A stretch of 64,000 nucleotides of DNA from positions 62,001 through 126,000 of the forward strand of contig JBDXFZ010000041.1 of the NCBI GenBank assembly GCA_039990395.1, read 5' to 3'. The notes under the pieces were generated by a model. It was not told where the DNA came from. It was given only the letters and a program-made list of their open reading frames with translations, and ran no database searches. The first letter of the stretch is position 1; each line of letters opens with the position of its first letter. Below are positions 9,418 through 18,019 of this stretch, one piece after another. Source of the DNA: CALINF01 sp039990395 (GTDB taxonomy: Bacteria > Pseudomonadota > Gammaproteobacteria > Pseudomonadales > Halieaceae). The translations under genes were made by a program, and so were the position numbers.

Positions 9418-10302
9418 ATGGCTGAACTCACGTCGACCTACAGGGGGCGATTCGCTCCCTCCCCTACTGGCCCACTGCATATGGGCTCCCTCGTTGCCGC
9501 TCTAGCCAGTTTTTTGGATGCCCGCCACCAACACGGTATCTGGCTGGTGCGCATTGATGATATCGACCCGCCAAGAGAACAAGCCGGCGCCGCACACGCC
9601 ATTCTAGATTGCCTCCAACAACATGGCCTGAACTGGGACGAAACCGTACTTTGGCAGAGCTCCCGCTCGGCAGCCTATGAACATGCGCTTGGCGAGTTGG
9701 CAACGAATGGTTTGCTCTTTCGCTGTGACTGCACTCGAGCAACATTGGGCCCCAATGGCAGCTGCAACGGGCGGTGCGAGCCGCGACAATCTTCTGTCGA
9801 TAGCCCCTGGGCGCTGCGAGTCCGGGTCCCATCGGACGCGCGCATTGAATTCACAGATGGTATTCAGGGCAGCTGCAACTACCCTCTGGGAAGCACGGTT
9901 CATGATTTTGTGGTGCAACGCAAAGACAAACTGCCCGCCTATCAGTTAGCCGCGGCTGTTGATGACGTGCACCAAAAAATTACCCACGTGGTCAGAGGCG
10001 CCGATCTTCTGGATTCCACGCCTCGCCAGCTACACCTAATGAGCCAACTGGGCGGCGCTGCTCCACATTACACACATATACCGTTGCTTTTGGGCGACGA
10101 TGGGCAAAAGCTCAGCAAACAAAACCAAGCTCCGGCATTGGTGGGTGATCAGGCCTTGATGAATCTGCGTCAAGCTCTGGGCTTTCTAAATCAACCCGAT
10201 CCGCCGCGATCGGCCAGCACCGTACCCACACTTGTGGACTTTGCCATCAGGCACTGGGCGAGGGGTCGGGTTGGGCTGGCGAAGGAGTCCGTGCGGAAAT
10301 AG
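9418..10302 (+). CDS. gluQ: Glutamyl-Q tRNA(Asp) synthetase
   Basis: A 294-residue truncated glutamyl-tRNA synthetase paralogue that loads glutamate onto queuosine in tRNA-Asp. It has the class I signature RFAPSPTGPLHMGSL, the zinc-type segment CDCTRATLG...CNGRC, and a KLSKQNQ loop equivalent to KMSKS. The C-terminal anticodon-binding domain of GluRS is absent, as is usual for this family. It lies directly after dksA, the common dksA-gluQ pair. Confidence 0.93.
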   Translation: MAELTSTYRGRFAPSPTGPLHMGSLVAALASFLDARHQHGIWLVRIDDIDPPREQAGAAHAILDCLQQHGLNWDETVLWQSSRSAAYEHALGELATNGLLFRCDCTRATLGPNGSCNGRCEPRQSSVDSPWALRVRVPSDARIEFTDGIQGSCNYPLGSTVHDFVVQRKDKLPAYQLAAAVDDVHQKITHVVRGADLLDSTPRQLHLMSQLGGAAPHYTHIPLLLGDDGQKLSKQNQAPALVGDQALMNLRQALGFLNQPDPPRSASTVPTLVDFAIRHWARGRVGLAKESVRK

Positions 10303-10395
10303 GCGCCAGGCTACTGCGCGACTTTACCCACACTAGCGGCTTGCGTAGTATCATCGCTCGTACTTCCCGGACCTGCCGCCGAGGACCACACCACC

Positions 10396-10572
10396 ATGTA
10401 TATCAATCGGGCCCTGCTGTTTATCGCCGGCCTTCTCTTTATCTTCTATCCCACAGTGGGTGGCTGGACTCTGGACAGCGACACCACATGGTACCGGCCA
10501 TTCTTACTCTGGCTGCTGGTCATCGTTGCCACCTATTGGAATCAGCGCTCGAGATTTCCCGATGAACTTTAG
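10396..10572 (+). CDS. cbrX: CbrX-like small membrane protein
   Basis: A 58-residue protein translated from ATG 10396. It has two hydrophobic segments (ALLFIAGLLFIFYP and FLLWLLVIVATYW) separated by GGWTLDSDTTWYRP, and it ends RSRFPDEL. In Pseudomonas the same position before cbrA is occupied by the small membrane protein CbrX. Its last 11 bases overlap the start of cbrA (ATG 10562), which suggests translational coupling. Confidence 0.75.
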   Translation: MYINRALLFIAGLLFIFYPTVGGWTLDSDTTWYRPFLLWLLVIVATYWNQRSRFPDEL

Positions 10573-13540
10573 CCCCGAGCAGACGCTCGTAGCGATCGTC
10601 GTTTACCTGTCGATCCTGTTCCTTGTGGCTTACCTTGCCGATCGCAGTAGCATCTCCGAGCGCATCACACGCCATCCCGCCACCTATGTACTCTCTCTGG
10701 GGGTATTTGCCGGCGCCATGGGGACCAACGGCATCTTCAACATCGCTCAGCGCTTTGGCTTTAGCTATCTTCTGTATTATTTAGGCGTGGTCCTGATGTT
10801 CGTGCTGGCTACGTTACTGCTTCTACCTATTTTGCGACTCTGTAGAATCTACCGGCTCGCCTCTCTGGCGGACGTTTTAGCGTTCAGATTCCGCAGCCAA
10901 TGGGTCGGCGCTGCAGTAACGCTGGCTATGTGTCTTACCGTATTGCCTCTATTTGCGCTACAGATTCAGGCGGTGGCAGATAGCGCTCATTTTCTTGCCG
11001 GCGACACGGTAAGTGCGCTTTCTCACGAGGGCCGAAAAGACGGGCTGGCGCTGATTTTCTGTATCACGATTATTGCGTTTGCCATATTGTTCGGCACTCG
11101 CAACGTCTCCTCTCCTAACCGCAATACCGGACTCGTCACCGCAATCGCATTTGAATCTCTGGTGAAATTGGCTGCGCTGATGGTGGTTATGATTGTATCG
11201 GTACAACAGGTGTTTGGAGATTTCGGTGGTTTGCAGAACTGGCTGGCAAGTAACAGTGCAGGCCAGGAGGTACTGAATAATCAGCTGTCAGGAGATTCTG
11301 CCCGCTCACTTTTGCTTATGTTCTTTGCAGGTGCTATCTGCATGCCCCATATCTTTCACATGGCATTTGCGGAGAACGTAGACAGCCAGGACTTGCATGT
11401 TGCCAGCTGGGGATTGCCGCTATATTTGTTGTTACTCAGTATTCCGGTGCTGCCGATTCTCTGGGTCGGCATAAAGCTGCAGCAGGGACTGCCTGTTGAG
11501 TACACTGCAATGGGTATCGGTCTTGCACTGGAGTCCCGCCTGATCGCAGGCGCTGCATTTGTAGCCGGGTTGTCAGCGGCCAGTGCCACCATCATCGTTT
11601 CCACCTTGGCACTGGCCAACATGTGCCTCAACCATCTGATTCTCCCGCGTACCGTGCTGCAGATTGATAGCGATCAAAGTCTTTACGTACAATTGAAATG
11701 GTTGCGCCGCTCACTGATTACCGTTCTGATACTTGCTGGTTACGGCTTTTTCACTGCGCTCTCGGGCAAGCACAGCCTGACCCACCTCGGCTTGATTGCC
11801 TTCGCGGGAGTGATGCAATTTATCCCCGGGCTTGTGGCCACCCCTTACTGGCAACGTGCCAACCGCATCGGCATGTTCGGCGGCTTGTGCGTCGGCCTCT
11901 TGATCTGGTGTATTGCAATCTTGCTGCCTGTACTTGGCGATTTTCAGTGGACCTGGCTACAGGATTTTGGGCAGGCTCTAGCCGACACCAGCATAGGCCG
12001 CTGGGTGGCTCTGGGCATGATCGCAGTGTGCGCCAATACAGTCGTGATGGTCGTCCTGTCATTTCTCACAGAGGCAGATGCCGACGAGCGCATCGCCGCC
12101 GAGATATGCTCAATGGATGAGCGCAATCGTATCGCACGGCGCACCCTGAATATCAGCGAAGCCGGTGAGATCGTAGACAGGCTGGCGCCAGCGCTAGGCG
12201 CTAAGACAGCGCGCGCCGAACTGGATAGGGCACTGGCCCAATTGCAGTTTGATGAAAAGGAGTCGCGCCCCTATGCCTTGCGCCGGTTGCGTGATCGCAT
12301 AGAGGCAAACCTGGCCGCTTTACTCGGACCAGCAGTCGCGTTTCGTATCGTAGGTAATCAACTTCCCTTTGAACCTGAAACGGAAGGCAATAGTGGAGAA
12401 GATTACGCGCTGCTGGAAAGGCGGTTGGACAGGGCTCAGGGACAATTCACAGGGCTAGCTGCAGATCTTGATGGTTTGCGGCGACATTATCGCGACACCC
12501 TGCAGAACCTCCCTGTTGGCGTCTGCTCCCTTGCGGGTGATGGAGAGATACTGCTGTGGAACAACAGTATGGAACACATCACTGGGATCGAAGCTGAACA
12601 GGTCATCGGGTCTAGCCTGGACGCAGCGCCGATGCCATGGCGCAGCATAATCTTTGCTTGTTTGAACGTGCAAACGGAGCCCGTCAGTAAGCGTGAAGTC
12701 AGGCTGGATTCTGGTGAGTCGCAGTGGGTGAGCCTCCATCGGGCCAGCTCGTCCACGCCTGGTGGTGGCGACCGATTGATTTTGGTAGAGGACATCACCG
12801 ATCTGGAGCGCTTACAGGATGAACTGCTACACAGCGAAAGGCTGGCGTCTATCGGCCGTCTTGCCGCTGGTGTTGCCCATGAGATTGGCAATCCAATCAC
12901 CGGGATCGCTTGTCTGGCACAAAACTTGGACTATGAAACCGAGGCTGAAGACATCCAGCAGACCTCCCGCGACATACTGAAACAAACTGAACGGGTGAGC
13001 CGTATCGTGGAGTCGCTGGTCAACTTCTCCCACGTGGGTTCCGGCTCTGGCAACCTGAATATCGGGCCATGCAACCTTGCCGACTGTATTGATGAAGCAA
13101 CGCATCTGTTGAACCTCGATCCTGAGGCCACCCCTGTGCAATTTCTCAATAATCTCGACCGAGAGCTGGTGGTTGAAGCCGATTCACAAAGGTTGCTGCA
13201 AGTTTTTATTAACCTGTTGTCGAATGCGCGCGACGCAAGCCCACCGCACGGCAAGATCACCGCATCTGCAGCGATTGCAGGGCAGCGTGTCGGTATTCAT
13301 GTAGATGACCAAGGCACTGGCATCCCTACTGAGTTAGCCGACAAGGTATTTGAGCCCTTCTTCACCACCAAAGAACCCGGTCAAGGAACCGGGCTTGGCC
13401 TGTCACTGGTGTATAGCATCATGGAAGACATGCACGGCACCGTTCATGTGAATAGCCCACTTGATGAAATTACAGCTTCCGGTACCCGTGTGACCCTAAG
13501 TTTGCCCCTGGGTAGTTACGGAAATACCTTCGATGTGTAA
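10562..13540 (+). CDS. cbrA: Sensor histidine kinase CbrA with SSS transporter domain
   Basis: A 992-residue membrane kinase. Residues 1 to about 500 form a sodium/solute symporter-like domain with 13 or so helices. A linker and a PAS domain follow (about 640-740), then HisKA (VAHEIGNPITGIACL, phospho-histidine) and an HATPase domain (NLLSNARDAS, DDQGTGIP, GTGLGLSLVY). In Pseudomonas CbrA with CbrB governs the use of many carbon and nitrogen sources, and histidine has been reported as a transported ligand. The start ATG 10562 overlaps cbrX, and cbrB follows after 91 bases. Confidence 0.93.
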   Translation: MNFSPEQTLVAIVVYLSILFLVAYLADRSSISERITRHPATYVLSLGVFAGAMGTNGIFNIAQRFGFSYLLYYLGVVLMFVLATLLLLPILRLCRIYRLASLADVLAFRFRSQWVGAAVTLAMCLTVLPLFALQIQAVADSAHFLAGDTVSALSHEGRKDGLALIFCITIIAFAILFGTRNVSSPNRNTGLVTAIAFESLVKLAALMVVMIVSVQQVFGDFGGLQNWLASNSAGQEVLNNQLSGDSARSLLLMFFAGAICMPHIFHMAFAENVDSQDLHVASWGLPLYLLLLSIPVLPILWVGIKLQQGLPVEYTAMGIGLALESRLIAGAAFVAGLSAASATIIVSTLALANMCLNHLILPRTVLQIDSDQSLYVQLKWLRRSLITVLILAGYGFFTALSGKHSLTHLGLIAFAGVMQFIPGLVATPYWQRANRIGMFGGLCVGLLIWCIAILLPVLGDFQWTWLQDFGQALADTSIGRWVALGMIAVCANTVVMVVLSFLTEADADERIAAEICSMDERNRIARRTLNISEAGEIVDRLAPALGAKTARAELDRALAQLQFDEKESRPYALRRLRDRIEANLAALLGPAVAFRIVGNQLPFEPETEGNSGEDYALLERRLDRAQGQFTGLAADLDGLRRHYRDTLQNLPVGVCSLAGDGEILLWNNSMEHITGIEAEQVIGSSLDAAPMPWRSIIFACLNVQTEPVSKREVRLDSGESQWVSLHRASSSTPGGGDRLILVEDITDLERLQDELLHSERLASIGRLAAGVAHEIGNPITGIACLAQNLDYETEAEDIQQTSRDILKQTERVSRIVESLVNFSHVGSGSGNLNIGPCNLADCIDEATHLLNLDPEATPVQFLNNLDRELVVEADSQRLLQVFINLLSNARDASPPHGKITASAAIAGQRVGIHVDDQGTGIPTELADKVFEPFFTTKEPGQGTGLGLSLVYSIMEDMHGTVHVNSPLDEITASGTRVTLSLPLGSYGNTFDV

Positions 13541-13631
13541 CGTCAGTTACATGCCAAGCATCTGTTTTTGCTGGAAAATTGATCAAACTCAGGTTATGTT
13601 GTTTCCCTGCCCGTCTAACAGGTAACACTTG

Positions 13632-15059
13632 ATGCACCAAGTTCTTGTGGTTGAAGATGAATCGGTTATCCGTACCGCGCTGTGCCGATTACTCGATCGC
13701 AATGGTTTCGGTGTGGCAGAAGCGGGCTCGGTGCAAGAAGCCGAGAACAAGCACAAGTTATCTGAATTTGACTTAATTATCAGTGACTTACGACTTCCCG
13801 GCGCTCCCGGCACCGACCTGATCAAGAAAGCAGGTGATGTTCCCGTACTGATCATGACCAGCTACGCGAGCCTGCGCTCTGCGGTAGATTCAATGCGTAT
13901 GGGCGCCGTGGACTATATCGCCAAGCCTTTCGATCATAGCGATATGATTGCGGCAGTGCAGCGAATCATCGCAGATCACCCGGTTCCACAGGCTGAAGAC
14001 CCACGGCAAGCCAACGCCAAAAATAAGTCCGAAGAGATTGCTGTCACTGGGATTATTGGCAACTGCCCTGCCATGCACACACTCTTCGATCAGATCGAGC
14101 GGGTCAGCCCCACAGAGTCAACCGTATTGGTATTAGGTGAGACTGGTACCGGCAAGGAACTGGTTGCCAAGAGTGTCCATCAACACAGTACACGTGCCGA
14201 CAAAACATTAATCTGCGTTAACTGCGCTGCAATTCCAGACACACTGATTGAATCAGAGCTGTTTGGGTATGAAAAAGGCGCCTTTACGGGAGCCAATGCC
14301 AGCCGGATGGGGCTAATCGAAGCTGCGGACGGCGGCACACTGTTTCTGGACGAGATTGGCGAGCTTCCGATGGAAGCGCAAGCTCGTCTGCTGCGCTTTA
14401 TTCAGGAGGGCGAGATTCGTCGTATCGGCTCGGTACACTCGCGCAAGGTAGATGTGCGCCTGATCTGCGCCACTCATCGCAACCTGCAGTCACTGTCAGC
14501 AGAAGGCCAGTTTCGGCAGGATCTCTACTATCGCATTAACGTATTGCGGCTGTCGCTGCCGCCCCTGCGCGAGCGAGGCAAGGACATTCTTCATCTTGCA
14601 GAGAGCATGGTCACGCGACACGCAGATCAACTCGGGCGCGAGGGTATGACCTTGTCACCACGCGCTATTCAGGCTATCACCACCTATCAATGGCCCGGCA
14701 ATGTGCGCGAGTTAGAGCACGCTATCGAGCGAGCCGTGGTGTTGTCGCACGATACAGAGATCGACAACGAGGCTCTGGGCATTGATTTGGAGCTGGTCAA
14801 TATCAATCGACTAAGAGGGGGTGATGGTATCGGCGTGACGTCAATCGCACGCACACCCACCAACACGGATCCAACGGAAGATCTGTCACTGGAAGACTAC
14901 TTTCAGCGCTTTGTGCTGGAGCACCAGGACTCCATGAGCGAAACCGAGCTCGCTCAAAAGCTGGGTATCAGTCGCAAGTGCCTGTGGGAGCGTCGCCAGC
15001 GTTTTGAAATTCCCCGTAAAAAGGCCGGCACTCGCAACGCTCGAGCAAAAAAAGCCTAG
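13632..15059 (+). CDS. cbrB: Sigma-54-dependent response regulator CbrB
   Basis: A 475-residue NtrC-family regulator. The receiver domain (1-120) has the phospho-acceptor in DLIISDLRLPGAPG and the lysine in YIAKPFD. The AAA+ domain (about 140-375) has Walker A GETGTGKE and the sigma-54 contact loop ESELFGYEKGAFTGA. A C-terminal HTH (about 430-460, LAQKLGISRKCLWERRQRF) recognises upstream sites. The segment PVLIMTSYASLRSAVDSM is close to Pseudomonas CbrB. A sigma-54 promoter and candidate binding sites lie just downstream, before an sRNA-like region. Confidence 0.93.
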   Translation: MHQVLVVEDESVIRTALCRLLDRNGFGVAEAGSVQEAENKHKLSEFDLIISDLRLPGAPGTDLIKKAGDVPVLIMTSYASLRSAVDSMRMGAVDYIAKPFDHSDMIAAVQRIIADHPVPQAEDPRQANAKNKSEEIAVTGIIGNCPAMHTLFDQIERVSPTESTVLVLGETGTGKELVAKSVHQHSTRADKTLICVNCAAIPDTLIESELFGYEKGAFTGANASRMGLIEAADGGTLFLDEIGELPMEAQARLLRFIQEGEIRRIGSVHSRKVDVRLICATHRNLQSLSAEGQFRQDLYYRINVLRLSLPPLRERGKDILHLAESMVTRHADQLGREGMTLSPRAIQAITTYQWPGNVRELEHAIERAVVLSHDTEIDNEALGIDLELVNINRLRGGDGIGVTSIARTPTNTDPTEDLSLEDYFQRFVLEHQDSMSETELAQKLGISRKCLWERRQRFEIPRKKAGTRNARAKKA

Positions 15060-15067
15060 TACCAAGC

Positions 15068-15129
15068 GTTACCCGCTACCGCCTGAGTTACAAAAACTAG
15101 AGTATATCGGTAACACCCACGTATGTTAC
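15068..15129 (+). promoter_or_regulatory. Candidate CbrB upstream activating sites
   Basis: Four half-sites of the form GTTAC or GTAAC occur in 62 bases: GTTAC at 15068 and 15087, GTAAC at 15110, and GTTAC at 15125. They sit 60-120 bases upstream of the sigma-54 promoter, the normal position for an NtrC-type enhancer. I recall the Pseudomonas CbrB consensus as an inverted GTTAC/GTAAC motif. The spacing here is not identical, so the assignment is an inference. Confidence 0.5.
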
Positions 15130-15190
15130 CCATCGCTACGGTTGAGCTGAAAAACTCTAACCCTCTGTTTTTAATGACATTTACATTGTC

Positions 15191-15205
15191 TGGCACGACC
15201 CGTGC
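15191..15205 (+). promoter_or_regulatory. Sigma-54 (-24/-12) promoter
   Basis: The sequence TGGCACGACCCGTGC has the invariant GG and GC of sigma-54 promoters separated by exactly 10 bases, and a perfect TGGCAC -24 element; the -12 element has one mismatch from TTGC. The predicted transcript start is near 15217, just before the A-rich sRNA-like region and downstream of a sigma-54 activator gene. Confidence 0.75.
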
Positions 15206-15216
15206 TTTTATACCCG

Positions 15217-15406
15217 CAGCTACAAAAATAAAAATAAAAATCTGCTGCAATAACAATAAGATACTCACTATGGACCTGGATGGGGAAGATTTCTTCCCCT
15301 CAATTTCTTTCCATATTTGCAAACCGAACAAACAACAATAACAACGCCTAGAAATAATAATAAAACTCCCGGTGAGACCTGGATGGGGAAACGCTGTTTC
15401 CCCATC
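15217..15406 (+). ncRNA. crcZ: CrcZ-like Hfq-sequestering small RNA (candidate)
   Basis: The region between cbrB and pcnB has no convincing ORF. It holds several AAnAAnAA-type motifs (AAAAATAAAAATAAAAA near 15223, AATAACAATAA near 15248, AACAACAATAACAAC near 15331, AATAATAATAAA near 15353). These are the Hfq/Crc target motifs by which Pseudomonas CrcZ relieves catabolite repression. Position, sigma-54 promoter and motif content all match crcZ. Two hairpins (15282-15299 and 15382-15406) follow the two A-rich blocks. The second has a perfect 10-bp stem and may mark the 3' end, although it lacks a clear U-tract. The ends are estimates. Confidence 0.65.
15274..15390 (+). repeat. 14-bp direct repeat opening two hairpins in the sRNA region
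   Basis: The sequence ACCTGGATGGGGAA is present at 15274-15287 and again at 15377-15390. Each copy forms the left arm of a hairpin whose right arm differs to match it (GGGGAAG/CTTCCCC in the first, GATGGGGAAA/TTTCCCCATC in the second). The stems therefore look conserved by compensation within a duplicated module. Confidence 0.6.
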
Positions 15407-15518
15407 AACTTACCCCTGTCTTGAAAACCTGCCGCGCTTAACACCTAACCGGCAGCTTCCAGCGCATGCTGTGATAGACTCTCAGCCTGATTTTCCATCG
15501 ACAAGGACGCGTTCTAGT

Positions 15519-16811
15519 TTGAAGGTTATACCTCGCGACGAGCATACGATCTCACGCAAAAATATTAGCGACAGTGCTCTCAAGGTTATGTCACGCCTGC
15601 GAAATCAGGGCTTTAAAGCCTACCTCGTGGGTGGTGCGGTACGCGATCTGATGCTGGGGGGACACCCGAAGGATTTTGACGTCGCTACCAACGCCACGCC
15701 CGAGGAAGTTAACGGCGTTTTTCGCAACTCTCGCATAATCGGAAGACGCTTTAGAATCGTTCACGTTCGATTCGGTCGAGAGATCATTGAGGTAACGACC
15801 TTCCGCGGGCACCATGACTCCGACGCAGCCCCAGCACGTGACAAGTCAGCGCACTCACGCCAATCCGACAAAGGCCTGCTGCTGCGGGATAATGTGTACG
15901 GGACGCTGGAAGAGGATGCCGCTCGGCGCGATCTCACCGTCAATGCGCTCTACTACGATTCGGGTACTTTCGAGGTGTACGATCATGTACACGGCGTAAA
16001 CGACCTTAAGCACCACAACATCTGCATTATCGGCGATCCCGCGCAGCGCTATCGCGAGGACCCGGTGCGAATGCTGAGAGTTCTGCGCTTTGCCGCCAAG
16101 CTCGATTTTTCAATCGAGGACAACACACAAAATGCTATCGCAGGCTGTGCTGCCCTGTTAGCCGAGATTCCTGCGGCGCGTCTGTTTGATGAATTTCTAA
16201 AGCTCTTTATGGCTGGTAATGCTCAGCGCACGCTGGAGCTTCTGTTGGAGTTCGATCTGCTCAAGTACCTCGTGCCGGCCAGTGATAAGAAAATTCGACG
16301 TGACACCCAGGCACGCAGACTCGTGCAGGCAGCGATGCGCAATACCGATACGCGTATTCATGATGGCAAGCCGGTTACGCCCGCCTTTATTTTGGCGGCG
16401 TTGTTATGGCCCGCTGTGCGCGTTCAGGCTGAGCAACATCGAGGCCGCGGAGAGCCGGGGCAAGTGGCTATCAACAATGCCGGTCAGGCCGTCATGTCCG
16501 AAGCTGTGCAATCGCTTTCGATTCCCAAGCGGTTCAGTATTCCCATGCGCGAAATCTGGGAGTTCCAGTCAAGACTGGAACGAACCAAGGGTCGCAGAGC
16601 GGCTGAGCTAGTAGATCATCGACGCTTTCGAGCAGCGTACGACTTTCTGCTGCTGCGTGAGGAAGCGGGCGAGGACACCGACGACCTCGGTGATTTCTGG
16701 ACCGATTTCCAGACTCTCTCGCTTGAGAAACGCCTCAGTCAGGCGGGTGTTGGCGAGTCGGGCCAGCGCAAGCGTCGATCTCGTACACGCAGGCCGCCTA
16801 GCTCCTCGTGA
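15519..16811 (+). CDS. pcnB: Poly(A) polymerase I
   Basis: PcnB adds poly(A) tails to RNA and so promotes decay. The nucleotidyltransferase signature AYLVGGAVRDLMLGG and PKDFDVATNATPEEV is present, followed by RRFRIVHVRFG, VTTFRGHH, the RDLTVNALYY segment and RYREDPVRMLRVLRFAAKL. The C-terminus is basic (RKRRSRTRRP), as usual for RNA contact. I place the start at TTG 15519 (LKVIPRDEHTIS), where similarity to the family begins; an upstream GTG at 15372 would lie inside the sRNA hairpin. Its stop overlaps the GTG of folK. Confidence 0.93.
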   Translation: MKVIPRDEHTISRKNISDSALKVMSRLRNQGFKAYLVGGAVRDLMLGGHPKDFDVATNATPEEVNGVFRNSRIIGRRFRIVHVRFGREIIEVTTFRGHHDSDAAPARDKSAHSRQSDKGLLLRDNVYGTLEEDAARRDLTVNALYYDSGTFEVYDHVHGVNDLKHHNICIIGDPAQRYREDPVRMLRVLRFAAKLDFSIEDNTQNAIAGCAALLAEIPAARLFDEFLKLFMAGNAQRTLELLLEFDLLKYLVPASDKKIRRDTQARRLVQAAMRNTDTRIHDGKPVTPAFILAALLWPAVRVQAEQHRGRGEPGQVAINNAGQAVMSEAVQSLSIPKRFSIPMREIWEFQSRLERTKGRRAAELVDHRRFRAAYDFLLLREEAGEDTDDLGDFWTDFQTLSLEKRLSQAGVGESGQRKRRSRTRRPPSSS

Positions 16812-17332
16812 CCGCCACCTATATCGGACTGGGCTCTAATCTTAACGACCCCGCCAGCCAACTGCGGCAGGCGACAAGCGCGATAGCAAATCTGAAAGGC
16901 TGCACCGTAGAGGCAACTTCACAGGTGTACCGCAGCGCCGCAGTCGGGCCGGGGGAGCAGCCTGACTACCTGAACGCCGTGCTGCGGCTTGATACCACCT
17001 TGCAACCACTGGCATTGCTACATGCATTGCAGGCGATTGAAACAGCACACGGACGCACGCGAGAGGTTCGCTGGGGCGCTCGAACACTCGACCTGGATAT
17101 TCTGCTCTTCGGAGAACTCACCTGCACAAGTACTGAGCTCACGCTACCGCACCCACGGATGCATGAGAGGCTTTTCGTGCTGACACCCCTAGTGGATTTA
17201 TGTGATACGAAAATGGTGCTGCCGGGCGGGATAGATCTTGGTACATTACTGGCTTCCTGCAAAGGAACCTTGGAGCTCACCGACCTCAGTCTGGAAGTGG
17301 AGAACGCAGTACACGTGGAGAAGCAGTCTTGA
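16808..17332 (+). CDS. folK: 6-hydroxymethyl-7,8-dihydropterin pyrophosphokinase
   Basis: A 174-residue folate-pathway enzyme transferring pyrophosphate from ATP to hydroxymethyl-dihydropterin. It has YIGLGSNLNDP at the N-terminus and the signature RWGARTLDLDILLFG followed by LPHPRMHERLFVL. It begins with GTG 16808 overlapping the pcnB stop (GTGA), and its own stop overlaps the TTG start of the next gene, indicating a translationally coupled operon. FolP, the next enzyme of the pathway, is at the other end of the window. Confidence 0.93.
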   Translation: MTATYIGLGSNLNDPASQLRQATSAIANLKGCTVEATSQVYRSAAVGPGEQPDYLNAVLRLDTTLQPLALLHALQAIETAHGRTREVRWGARTLDLDILLFGELTCTSTELTLPHPRMHERLFVLTPLVDLCDTKMVLPGGIDLGTLLASCKGTLELTDLSLEVENAVHVEKQS

Positions 17333-18012
17333 ATCCAGACGCACCGCCGATCAATGTCGATCTGAAGGGACGCACCCCGCCAGCCTACATCGCCATAGAA
17401 GGCCCTATTGGCGTGGGTAAAACCACACTGGCTAAACGGATGGCCAGTACTTTCAACTACCAGACACTGCTCGAGGACGCTCAAGACAACCCATTTCTGG
17501 AGAAATTCTACAGCAACCGCAAGCAAGCAGCGCTGGCGACCCAGCTATTTTTCCTATTTCAACGCGCACAGAAAATTCAGGATTTGCGTCAGGCCGACAT
17601 TTTTGAGCCCGTGCGTGTTGCCGACTTTCTGATCGAGAAAGACCCGCTGTTTGCCCGGGTGAATCTAGACAGCGACGAGTTTCAGCTCTACGAAAAGGTC
17701 TATCAGCAGCTCACAATAGATGCGCCGCGGCCCGACCTCGTCATCTATCTTCAGGCGAGTACCGATGTGCTGCTATCGCGTATAGAGAGCCGGGGAATCC
17801 ACAGTGAACGCTCGATAGATCATGACTACCTGGAGCGCTTGAACGAAGTGTACAGTGAGTTTTTTCTATATTACGATGGCGCTCCTTTACTGATCGTGAA
17901 TGCCAGCGAAATAGACTTGGTGAATGGCGAGCGGGATTACCAACACCTCGCAGACTACATGCTGGACATTCGTAGTGGTCGCCACTACTTCAATCCCACC
18001 TTTTTTGGATAA
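17329..18012 (+). CDS. Deoxynucleoside kinase family protein
   Basis: A 227-residue P-loop kinase. The loop is EGPIGVGKTTLAKR, followed by DNPFLEKFY, QLFFLFQRAQKI, the DFLIEKDPLFA segment and a lid arginine region SRIESRGIHSERSID. This matches the deoxyguanosine/deoxyadenosine kinase-like family commonly found between folK and panB in Pseudomonas relatives. It starts at TTG 17329, overlapping the folK stop, and panB begins 7 bases after its stop. The true substrate in this lineage is not established. Confidence 0.85.
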   Translation: MNPDAPPINVDLKGRTPPAYIAIEGPIGVGKTTLAKRMASTFNYQTLLEDAQDNPFLEKFYSNRKQAALATQLFFLFQRAQKIQDLRQADIFEPVRVADFLIEKDPLFARVNLDSDEFQLYEKVYQQLTIDAPRPDLVIYLQASTDVLLSRIESRGIHSERSIDHDYLERLNEVYSEFFLYYDGAPLLIVNASEIDLVNGERDYQHLADYMLDIRSGRHYFNPTFFG

Positions 18013-18019
18013 CAGCGCT

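Noticed and set aside
15372..15518. Upstream GTG start for pcnB and a 72-codon ORF at 15123
   Set aside because: Both lie in the A-rich sRNA-like region with hairpins; no ribosome site and no similarity to PcnB before residue LKVIPRDEH.
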